A DNA stretch of 64,000 bases from Patagioenas fasciata (lineage: Eukaryota; Chordata; Aves; Columbiformes; Columbidae): NCBI RefSeq assembly GCF_037038585.1, contig NC_092523.1:46579501-46643500 (forward strand), in the 5' to 3' direction. Of the stretch, positions 36,050 to 47,408 are shown one piece after another. Position numbers and translations under genes: made by a program. Position 1 is the stretch's first letter, and every line of letters starts with the position of its first letter. Below the pieces are notes generated by a model that searched no databases, was not told the origin of the DNA, and saw only the letters and a list, made by a program, of their open reading frames with translations.

Positions 36050-36608
36050 CATAGAATCATTTAGGTTGTAAAAGACCTTTAAGATCATCAAGTCCAACCA
36101 CAAACCTAACGCTGCCAAGTCCACCACTAAACCATGTCCTTAAGCACCACATCTACACATCTTTTAAATACCTCCATGGATGGTGACTCCACCACTTCCC
36201 TGGGCAGCCTGTTCCAATGCCTGACAGCACTTTCTGGGAATAAAATTTTCCTAATATCCAATCTAAACCTTGCCTTGCGCAACTTGAGGCTGTTTTCTCT
36301 TGTCCTATCACTTGTTACTTGGGAGAAGAGACCAACACCCTCCATGCTACAACCTCCTTTCAGGTAGTTGTAGACAGTGATAAGGTCTCCCCACAGCCTC
36401 CTTTTCTCCAGGCTGAACAGCCCCAGCTCCCTCAGCCACTCCTCATCAGACTCGTGCTCCAGTCCCCTCACCAGCTTCACTGCCCTTCTCTGAACATTCT
36501 CCAGCACCTCAATGTCTTACTTGTAGTGAGGGGCCCAAAACAGTATTTGAGGTGGGGTGTCACCAGTACCAAGTACAAGGGGATGATCACTTATTTAGTC
36601 CTGCTTGT
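36050..36608 (-). mobile_element. CR1 LINE, 5'-truncated, with the end of ORF2 still open
   Basis: The plus strand starts with CATAGAAT (reverse complement of the CR1 octamer ATTCTATG) and a CR1 tail. On the minus strand a 126-codon frame (36507 to 36127) encodes the C-terminal end of the CR1 ORF2 reverse transcriptase, with recognisable motifs such as [16 protein letters not shown] and [15 protein letters not shown] and a natural stop. CR1 similarity continues beyond the frame to about 36608. The copy lacks the catalytic domains, the 5' end and ORF1, so it cannot move by itself. The uninterrupted frame suggests it is younger than the copy at 26914. Confidence 0.92.
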
Positions 36609-39464
36609 AGAATCATGGAGACATCTGACAGGGAGAGTTGGCAGAACATGTTTTGAAGAACCATGCTTATGTTGCAACACTTTTTCTGCCTAGTTCCTCA
36701 CTTCCACAAGCTTCCCATTGATACATATATTACTCTAGATGGATGAAATCTATGGGCTTTGAAGTAGTGCTTTGTTTAGAAGTGGGTTTTGTTCTGTAAG
36801 GGAAAGTACAGCATTAGAGATTCTGTCTCTTCCTATCTTTTGCACTATACAAAAAGCAGCATTACATTTATGCCAGACTTTACTAGCTCTGTTTCCTGCT
36901 GGATATTACTTAAAAAGAAAAATCAGGATACTGCCATGCCTATTTACTTGTACTCACAGGCTGCACTGTTTTAAGCATAAAACTGTTGCCTTGCTTACAA
37001 TGTTTGCTATTATAAAAGCAGATGTATTAACTTCCAGCCTTGACAGATGTCTCAATCTCCTACAATGACCTTGTGGGACTCTTGTGTAAAGTGTTTTTGT
37101 CTCCTTTTCCCCTCCCCACCCCCAGCTACTACCCTCATGCAGTGAATTAGGTTGTCATGCTTATGTCTGCTCCACTTCCACTGGCTTGTGCCTGCATCTG
37201 GCACTGGGAAAGGGGTAACAGGAAGGGCAATTTTTAAACTAATGTCTGACTAAACATATGTGAGACGAACAACTTGTATATGCCCTGGGGTTTTTGTTTG
37301 TTTGTTTTGTTTTTATTTTGTTTTTAACAGTTACAAACAAAACCATATGATTTAATGCAGTGTCCAAGGAACTGGATGTATCTTACCAGTCAGAGAAACT
37401 GCTGGAGATGACTGCACTCAACCTTTGGTGCATTACCTTCTGCATGACCTTTAGTTTTCAAATGTGTAAAAGCCCAGTAAAAACAGTTTTAAATTATAGA
37501 TTCAGTTTTACCTGGTATGTTTTGTAGTTGCTTTGAATTCTGAACTCGTGTCCAGCCATACCAGAGTAATGATTTACTAAAGCCTTTTTTCCATAGTGTC
37601 CTTCTGCAGTGTGACTGTTGATAATAGACCTGTTGTTTGTATGAAACTGTGTTTTCTCAGAGGTCATTTTCAAAGTCACAGATATATTGATACCTTTATC
37701 TCTGCTTCTGTAAACAAATGGTTTATATGGTAAACATTCTCCATAGGTATATAGGCACCTAATTATTTTTACTGAGAAATACATTATTAATATTTTGACA
37801 GGTAATTGCCTTGGACATTTATCCAGTTTGATTCTGTAAGAAATACCATACATTTTTATTAATTAGCTAATTTTATGGATACATTTCAGTTTGGAACGCT
37901 ACGATGATGCATAATGACATATCTGTAGAACTGATGCTGTGCCTGTGCATGGGCACAGACTCAGTAAAGCATGTCTGTAGTTCTCTTCTCAAAAGATTTT
38001 CAATTGTCGTAAGATGCTTACAAATGGAGGAGAATAAGCTCTTTAAGACAAGGATTATCCCTTTGTTAATGCTTATGCTGTACATTGTACCATAAGTGCA
38101 TGCCATATAGATAGGTTTTTTGCTGTACTATTAGAAAGTATATTAATCTTAAGAATGTATTGACACAGAATTTAAATTTTAAAATTTGCAGTTACATTTG
38201 GGGGAAGGGGAGCAGTAACCTGAATGTACCACCTCATCACTTGCTCAGTTTTCAACAGGTTGGTTCTCATTTTGACTGTTTTGTCTGCTGTACTGTTACC
38301 GCTGCTCAGGAAGACAGCAAATAAAGTTTATTTTTACAGCATTTTGAGAGATGAATTTGGTGGAAGCATTTCAGATTTCTTGGGGCATAGTGTGCTTACA
38401 GCTGTAGTTACTCTAGTGTAGCTTTATAGTGCCATTAGTACCAAGGGTCAGTCGACGTTTGGAGCCCCATCAGGATCCAGTCTTCAGCTCATGGTACAAA
38501 ACTAGGATAGGGCAAAAATTTCTCAAATTGAAAATTGGCTGTTTAACTTGTAGCATAAGATTCACTAATACTCGTTTTTAAAAATGACCCAACCTGGTAG
38601 TTCCTGCCTGCCTTCTGCTCTGTGTTGTTCTATAAACCTGTGCAAAGTAAGTGTAAAATGCTACCATAGGGTAATACTATACGACATCACGCCAGTGGAT
38701 GGTTGCACAGGTTGTGAGGCAGTGGGGAACTAGAAAGCTCTTTTCAGAAAAGCTTTTGTTGTACAAGCATATAGGGAGCTTAGGAACATAAGCTGCGATG
38801 AAATCAGCCACAACTTGTTCTTTGGGGGTTTTCAGGTTCTCTGGATTTTGAAAATCCCAACTAATTTAATGTGTGTCTTTGAGTTTCTGGGGGGAAGAGA
38901 GAGCAGTGTATTCATGATGCTGTAGGAGCAAGGGGATGAAATAAAATCCAGTACAAATGTGACTCACTTTCCCAGAGCGAAGAACTACTTCTGAATGTAA
39001 TGTATTTTAAAGCAATATGTGCTGCCATCATCAGTGATAGTAGAATAATTATTTTCCCCCAAAGTTTAATTTGAAAACAAAGTCACAACTTAAAAAAATA
39101 TCTGTTAGATTTATGTTTGTATAATTTTTAAAGGATCCAAGAGCGTGTTTCATTTTTGTTTTAAAAAGAAGGAAAGCAAACTCCCATATATTTGGCCTCT
39201 CTTGTTTGTTTGTTTGCTCCCTTTTGTTACTATTAAAGTAAAAATCCATATCCTGGAATTTGTTTCTTCTTTTCTTTTTTTAGCTGTCTTTGAAGTTGAT
39301 GTCTTTAGCAATAACTTTGGCAGTGCTGCAGTCTAAAATTATTTTGCTCTGATACCAGGCTGCTTTTGTTGTTCTCTTTCCATTGAAAAAATCAAACCAC
39401 AAATCTCTTACATTTGTATTTTTGCAATTAAAGAAATTGGGTTTAAATTTTCATGGAACTAATC

Positions 39465-39486
39465 TATTTATTTATTTATTTATTTA
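39465..39486 (+). repeat. (TATT)n microsatellite
   Basis: About five tandem tetranucleotide units, perfect in the visible stretch. Confidence 0.85.
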
Positions 39487-42400
39487 AATCTCCATTTGTG
39501 CCTGTATCTGAGGAAGGAGAAAAGACCTAACAGTTGAAACACACTTTTTGAAAGGCTGACTGCTTTTAATTTTCAGAGATATTTCTCTGAAGTTGTTTGC
39601 ATGAAGGACCCACGCCAATACTTGGGAGTTAGACAAGAACACGTGTTACGTTTCCAGAACCCTGCGGCTGCAGGACACAAGTTTTCCTGCAGTTTCTAAA
39701 ACTCTGTTGTTGAAATTCCATGTTGAAAAACATTTATTTTTCTTGGGAGACTTCTGATGTCTGTTGTATCTTATTGGAGACAACTGGAAGTGTACTTTTT
39801 GAGACTTTGATTTTATGTTATGGTATTATTCTTACTAGTTGCTTATAATGGAAACCCTGTTTTAGACCTATGAGCAAGCACTAAAACGTGGTTACTTTTC
39901 TGTTTAATTTACACTTACATTATAATTACATGATCTGAAGTATTCATGTCCAATGGATTTATTATTTTAATTGATTTGTGAGTCTCTGAGATGTTAAAGC
40001 TCCTCATAAAGAAATGATGCCTGGTGATACTCTTTCTCCAAGAGCATTATAATTCTCTCTGTATATATTCAAATGTAACCCTGGAGCCAAGGAGGCCTAT
40101 ACCAGGTACTCAGGTTTATTACAGGTGATGCTGGGGAAAAAAATCCAAGAAACAATGTATCCTCTGAGCATTAGCTCAGTGCTTCAACACTTCACAGCTG
40201 TTAAAATCTCACCTGCTAACTCTGAGAGCTAACCTTCTATGTTTCTCTTGGCTTGTAGACTCACACATGAATTCATTCTGTTGTTTGTTTGTTTGTTTTT
40301 TAGTAACATACAGGTTAACAGGGTCGCTAGTAGAGTTCCTCTGGTGGGACATTCCACTGGCTGATTTATTTCATTAGGCCGTACTTTCTTTAAGCCCCTG
40401 GAATCTGAACTTCCATGTGGTCTCTAAGCACCTTCTGGAGATATCAAAAAGCTTTCAAGCAACTGTTTGAATTCAGCCCAATTTTTCTTGGCTTCTGCAC
40501 CTTCCATTGTTTCTTCATAACAAAGTTTTTCTCGTATTTGTTCTCAGGTGAATCTTATGTGTCTCCAATTAAATAAGACCCCATCTTCTTTCTCCTCTCT
40601 GAAAATTCCTGAGATTGGCCCCTATTTAGGTTCTTCTTTCAAGTCTTTTTAAGCTTATGTTTTATCTACTGTTAGTGAATTTTTCTTGCTTGGGTATTCT
40701 CTGCTCTCTCCACTTCCTCCTTGTGGACAAGCACGGGAAAACCCATTTCTGATTTTAATCAGTCTTACCCAGTGAAGTGATTGTTACTCTGAATGGCCTG
40801 TTAATGCTGTCTGGTTGGGCTGGTATGGTTGGAAATGGTGTGTATGAGATTTACACATGATGAAAAAACAGTATTTATAAAACAAATTCCGAATGTCAGA
40901 CAAAGTTTATGAGTTGTTTACAGGGAAGATTCCTGGACTGTCACAGTGAGTGTGGATATTCTCACTGCGCAGTATGAAAACTGCTTTTCTTGGGTGGAAT
41001 TGTTAATGAAGCCTCCAGAAAAAATCTGAAGAGGCAGTCATCTGTCGTATTTCTCATCCTAATTTTAAAAATGCTTTAGAAAATTCTGGGCTTCTGATTA
41101 TTTTGAATATATGCAATCCCTTTTAGAATTAGTAATTATTGAATTAAATAAGACGCATCCCTAAAAAGCAAGAAATATGAACTGTGACTGGGGAGAATTA
41201 ACATCTCAGTCCTATACCTCTTGCATCTGTGAAGTTCTTAAGTATGAGTAGGAGATCTTTGGTGGCTCTAATTCAGCCTAATTTTGTTCACAACTTTGCT
41301 GTTGCATGTACCCAGTGGGAGAAGACCCAAGTAACTAAAAGTAGTGATGGAAGATAAAAGCAGTCATAAGTCATAAGGAGACAGACTTAACAGAGAACAG
41401 AGGTGAGACTGGACTATCAAGCTGCCATCAGCAGTAGCCAGGAAAAAGAAGCATTTTGTCATTCATTATCATGACTTCTTGGTCAGAAGGGAAAGCTGTC
41501 CAAGGGGAATGTGATGAATTGTTTCTGAAAAAAGTCCTGCAGAGGGTTTAGGTTTGTGTGAGTTGTGCTGCAAATGCATGTGATTACAATACTTGAAAGG
41601 AAAAAAGAAATAGTTTTAGTTTGGGGATGAATGCTGTTGTAAGAGTTTCACATGGAGTTTCACAAACTGCCAGGAAATCAATTAAGCTTTCAGAGCAAAA
41701 GGATGTATCAGTTTTCCTTGTGTGTGTAACTGGACATTGTCAATGTGAGGGACACTCACCTAGGAAAGTTGTGTTAGGAAGTCAGGGATTTGCACATGTG
41801 CTTTTGTAATGATATGAAGCTGCAAATGATTATCATTAAATATACTGGTCTCCAGACTGATATATAGGATCTTGTTTAAAATGTGAGCTTCATTAACACC
41901 TTTTTGCATGTAACTCATCTAGAATTATTCAGCTTGGTGGAATAGTACATGTCCTCCTCATACATGCAGACATTGTAGACCTTCTTGCAAACTGTAATGT
42001 AGTACATGTGCATGTTTGTGACAATCACAGGAGGATTTTATAACTTCAGAGAGTTAGTAGGTTTTAAGCATATTAATCTATTCTAGGTACAGCATTGACT
42101 ATGTGGATAATCTTTATGTGATAAATTATTCATAAACTGAAACCACAAGCATTAATTTGCTCATTTAATCTAGGTGGGTTTGGGTAATTGTTCGGTTTTC
42201 AGTACCTCTAGCACCATCAGTCAGAAGTTCTTTTAGGTGAAATGTTTGGATCATTAATATGATTTTGACATTTAGGCCAGCAGCACAGAATAAGTAGTAA
42301 CAGGATTAGGCTGTTACAGATACCTTCTCTGGTTCACATCCCCAGAGCCATAGCTTCTGTTAGCTCTTCTATTATACTTATTCTGGTTCAGTGCTTCAGA

Positions 42401-43624
42401 TCTTACTCTGTCTCGTCTGAGCTGAAAGACTAATACAGGCTTTCAGTTAGAATGAAAGTAAAATTTATTTTATTGCTTTTTCTATTTCAAATTAAATATG
42501 AAATTAACAAGGTGTTACAGGTTGAATGAAACATTGACGTTCTCTGGAAATAAAACATATTTTTTGATCCTTCGAGAAAAGCAAAGAAAGCAATAAAGTA
42601 AATAAATGTCCTTTATTATTATTTTTTTTTATTCTTGGAAAACATTTCTACTCTTGAAGGTGTTCTTAAACATTGTGATGTTATTCTGAGAGTCACTGTA
42701 GCGTACCAGGATGCTTCACAGAGAACTGATGATAAGAAAACCAGAACATGGAATTCATCTTGCAGAAATAAGACTTAAGAAAGGAAAGTTGAAAGAAAAA
42801 TGAAAGTCATGGACAGCAAAGGAAGATTCTGTTTCATAAAGGAAAAATAACTGTGAAATATCAGTTTTCTTTGTTTGTTCTCCTGTCACTTCTGTTGGTT
42901 TATTTCCCCCAGAAGCCTCTTTAGTACTGAAAGCCTGACTTAATTATCTTGAATTAATTAGTTCAATATAAAGCAGAGGACATTGAATATTAATGGCTGA
43001 CTCAGGAGGGACCCACAACAAAGTTGTAGAAATGGCATGAAAATGTGAAAGTCTCCAGGAATGCTTCTGCAGGAGCACTTGCTGGGAATGGCAAAGAGTG
43101 ACTTCAGGCTCTGATTGCTTTGTCCAGGTGTTAACAATCTGAAAGGGGGCAGCCTCAGCTGCATGCGCTGTAGTGAGATGTAACACTTTAGGAAGTTAAT
43201 TGCCTCATAGATTTAATTTCTGCAGGAGAGATTATTAGTGTGTTCATTCCCAGTGAACTCTGCTTAATGAGGGTTCATGCTGTTGTTCCCTGGGATTATA
43301 AATGGATGGGTTTAAGAAGGTAGCAGTAGATGTCTTTTTAATCTTTTTGTCTTTATTTAGCCATTTTGATACTCTCTGAAAGGTATAAGGATACTGAGGT
43401 GTGATAAAGGCATGCCCAATTTAAAATCCCCAGGTTAGGCTACAGAGATCATTAGAACCATGTATTACAATGAGCCTGCTACCACGTGGATGTAGTCAAA
43501 TATTCTGCCATTCGCAAGCTTTGTTATTTCATTGGAAATTCCCCTTTGTATATAAATGTCAGGTTGTGGTGAGCCTGCACAGCAACAGTTAGGAGTTTTT
43601 TACATCTTAGTAGAGGTGGTACTT

Positions 43625-43642
43625 AAAAAAAAAAAAAAAAAA
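43625..43642 (+). repeat. Poly(A) run of 18
   Basis: An uninterrupted A homopolymer with no recognised retrocopy before it. Confidence 0.8.
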
Positions 43643-44731
43643 TAGAAGTCCAGAAGATATTTAAAACACATCTTTTGATGACGTTTAGACTTTAATATTT
43701 TCCGTAGGAATTGTGAAAAAACCACCTGATTTTTTTCTGTGAGACTAATGTTTGTAATAAAGGGAATTAAATGATATTTAATATTTAGTTACCTTTCCCA
43801 TTCCTACCTATGCCAGGGTCTAGCTCTGGTGTATATGTAGATTAGAGTAAAGCTTTTGGCTTCTAAACTCAGCAAAACAGAACATGGAGTGTGCCCGGGT
43901 TACTGAGGCTTTTCTGCAGTCATGCTTTTAGGTAAAGCAGCGTTACTGAGCAGTGAGTGGGATGATTGATAGTGCTTAAATTGGAGTGGGATTTCCTCCC
44001 AGTCCTCTACACAAACTGCAAAAACTAATTTTGTTTATATTTTTGCATTTTTTAATATTTTATCAAGGTTTGTGGTATTTCTACCCTTGACCATGTGACT
44101 TTTTTTTTTTTAATTTGCAACTGAAGCTGTTTCAGTTTGTTACATATGTCTTATACATTCTGTCTGCACAGATACTTTCCTCCCAAAGTCACTCATTCAA
44201 AATGAACATATTGCTGCACTGTGCTTTATCCCATGAAATTGTTCATGTTGTTAGCAATAGCATAGTAAACTGACAGATATATGAACTGTGAAGACTGATT
44301 TTGATACAATAATGTTTCCAAGTGTATAAAGAGACTTCAGTTACGTGGGGTTTCTTTCTAATTGTTCATGTTAAACTTCAGCATTATAATATTCAGCAGC
44401 TCAATAGAACTATGCTAGAATTTTTCATAGCATGAGCCAGGATGGTGACTTGTTCTGTGTGCTGCTAAAAAAACTTGCTCATATGAAAAATGTGCTTTTA
44501 ATAATACAGATGGCAGTAGATTATTGAAGAAGCTTTTATGCCTGGCAGCACCATTTGCGTTTTCATGCTTTAACAGTCAGGAACACTTAGTAACGTCAAC
44601 ATGACAAATGCAGAACATTTAGTCCTGTCATGATGCATTTTTGGTGTGTGGCAGGGTTTCTCTTTCTCTAATTAAGTCAACCAAAGATTCTGTTGTTTGT
44701 GGGGTTTTTTTTTGCGTTTGTTTGTTTTCTG

Positions 44732-44752
44732 TTTTTTTTTTTTTTTTTTTTT
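44732..44752 (+). repeat. Poly(T) run of 21
   Basis: A homopolymer within a wider T-rich stretch from about 44703. The Phe-rich open frame across it is not a gene. Confidence 0.8.
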
Positions 44753-47331
44753 CCTTTTTGCAGTGTGATTGGTAACTCTGAAATAGTCTTACTCAAGATA
44801 GTGGTCAGTCTGTTTCATTCCTGCAGAGAACTGCTGACATGTATTGACAAAATTTTCCAAATGTCAAAGCTTAGTCTATTAACCATTGGACTTCTCAAGT
44901 TCTGTCAGGGTTGTTATATTTTATATCAAAATACACTTCCTATTTCTCCTGTATTCCTGGCCTTGATGATTCTTTACTCTTAGTTCAGTAATTGTGGAGT
45001 TCAGTCCTTTAACTGAATTCCTGGTCCACTCAAGTTGAAAGCTTTAATTAGCAAAAACGGGATTAAAAGCAGCATTAAGGGATGGTTTCTCAGCCACTTG
45101 TTCTTCTTCCTGCTGTCATTCTTCATTTTTCCTTTTAGTACTGTCTGACCTGAAAAGAGAGTAAGTGTCTTCCGTTGAAGCTATTGATTACTCTTGTTGG
45201 GCAATGCTATCCAAAGTTTTGGGGTAAAAGAAAAATCTCTCTTCCAGTCTAGTCCTGTCTTAAGCCCTTGTAAATGGCCGGTAACCAGGGCTTTATGGAG
45301 ACACTTAAGTACCTCTTGATTATACAGCCATCTAGCCTGTAAGTTACTTTGAACACACTTCCTGATTCATTGTAGCCTGTCTTTATATGCACCTGTATAG
45401 TAAAGAGCAGCTTGATTTCACTGTCTTAGTCCAAGGGTGTTTAACAGAAGAATGAAAGCTTGAATTCTTTGATAGCAATATTTCAGCAGGAATTGAAAAA
45501 CTTTGCAAGATTATTTTAGATGACAGTAATTGTCAAATTTCCAGGAGTCTTTATTGCAGAAAAATTCCACCCCAGCTGTGTAGATTGCCTACGTATCTCA
45601 CAGATACAGTTCGTCAACAACTGTCCTAAAACAAACTTAAAGCCACACGTTTTATGTCTTCAGAATGACCATGGGCAGTATTTTATTACAGAATGAAATT
45701 TCCTTTCTTCCGGAGATGAGCAGCTGTAGTGTGTCCAACTGCCCTCATCTGAGGAGCTCCAGAAGCAACGGGTCAGGTCCTATCATGAAAAAGAAACCAA
45801 CCGCCCACTTTTCTTTGTAGAACAGGATACAGACTCCTGACTGTGAAATCAGGACTCGAAGGAGAATGAGAAATTTAACAGCTGCTATTAGTTTCTCTTG
45901 AGAAGGCTCATATGCTTCCAGGAGACTTGTGTTCATTATCCTGCTTGAAAATACCCTAATGCCTTCCACTTGCTTGGATATTATTCTCTGTGCCCAGGTG
46001 ATGGTTGTTTCCATGGCTGCTTGTCCTCAGCTCTGACTGTAGAGTTTGGATAGATGTGTAGAAGAGTAGGTGACAGTAGGGTTGTTTTCACAAGTGAATT
46101 TGCTCTTGAGGCTCCCTGACAAAAGCAAAGGTGAAATTCTTGCAGGGAAGAAAACTCCACAGGGCAGAATTTGAAATAATGCATAAAGAGTGTTTTTTTC
46201 CATGCTGGCACTAGAAGTGTGGCAAATGCAGTAAGGAAGGAATTATGCATGCATTATCCTCTATGGCAAAAGCATCCAGTGTAGCTGACATGCTGCTTCT
46301 CCAGAGCAGAAAGTCTTTATGGAGAAAGATACAGCTGTGGCCCCACCTCTTTATTCATACCCTTGGACTGGAAGCTTGGCACTGCCAGATGGCATACACA
46401 AAGAAGTTATTAAACTGTAAAATGAGACACTTCCGTGTGACATTGATGACTGGAAAAGGAGCTCATTAAGTCTAATTTATAAAACTTGTCAATGTACTGG
46501 GTTTTTGTAAGCGTAAGAAAAAAAAATCTATTTCTCTTAAGCATGTTTAGTAATAACACTATAAAAATACTGTTTTCATGATACATCCTTGTGAGATTTT
46601 AATTTAATAGTCACATAAATGCTTAGCTTGTTGGAATGGCTAGATCGAAAAGATGTGCTTCTGACCTGCTGTGTAGTGAAGTAATAATATGAAGACACTT
46701 TTTATGTCTGTCAGTAAAAAGACATGAACTTCATAGGTAGATGGAGTAGGATAAATAATGTTGAAAATGTGAGAATTCTCCTACTTCTCCTCAACATTGC
46801 ATCAGATCTCCTTGTTCCTGTAATGGATGTCAGCAACACTTTTTCTTTAAGCCCCTAATAACAGCAATTCTTTCTTTAGCAGTAATTCTCCTTCAGTGAT
46901 TCTATTATTTCTTTTCCCTCTCCTTGTTTACATACCTGTGTTGGACCTGAGTGTCCTTCAGACTCTACAGAATCGGTCAGTGCTTCTGGGAGCCTCCATC
47001 CTTGCAATGTGGGACCTGACTGAACCACAACTGTAGATTCTTTCCACTGAATGGCTACTTCAGGGTGTATTGCTTGGCTAAGAAGATGGGAAGTTCTGTC
47101 ATCATCTGGAAGGAAATTAATTTTGTTCCAGGACAGAACTTCTAGACATCTGTCTCTTTCAGAAACCAGTGGCATCTTTGGCCATGGTTCTTTTGTTTGC
47201 CTCAGGGAAGACAGATATGTTTCTTTCTCCTTCGTTTTGATGGAGCTGACCAAGTACTGCTTACTTGGTGGGGGCTGGTGTGAGTGTGTGGATTTTGTTC
47301 TAGCGTTCTAGCTGTTACTGTCAGAAGAGTA

Positions 47332-47408
47332 CAGGTTGTTTCAAAAAGATGGACCCAATTTGAGATAATACTGCTTTGAAATTGGGTCCAAATTTTTGAA
47401 ACACGCTG
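47332..47408. mobile_element. Mariner-type hairpin MITE, 77 bp, flanked by TA
   Basis: Two 30-nt arms (47332-47361 and 47379-47408) pair as terminal inverted repeats with 26 of 30 positions matching; the 11 innermost bases, GGACCCAATTT, and the block TGTTTCAAAAA are exact. The spacer is 17 nt. The element begins CAG and ends CTG and is flanked by TA at 47330-47331 and 47409-47410, as expected for the TA target duplication of Tc1/mariner transposition. It has no coding capacity. Size and shape resemble MADE1-type MITEs of mammals. Because it lies in the DCHS2 intron, the transcript would fold into a hairpin. The family assignment rests on structure; I have not compared it with a library. Confidence 0.85.

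Larger units (their letters stand above)
36609..47329. other. DCHS2 intron 1, segment between the CR1 copy and the MITE
   Basis: AT-rich and non-coding in appearance; no frame shows a recognisable domain. It includes TTTG-rich stretches (about 37290-37328, 40279-40302), a (TATT) microsatellite at 39465-39486, an A-run at 43625-43642 and a T-run at 44732-44752. Confidence 0.6.

Noticed and set aside
38434-38507. Possible fragment of another ancient amniote repeat (GGAGCCCCATCAGGAT ... TGGTACAAAACTAGG)
   Set aside because: Resemblance is too weak and short to support by eye.
46876-47253. A 125-codon minus-strand frame in the intron
   Set aside because: No recognisable domain and no exon boundaries that would fit a transcript on that strand.
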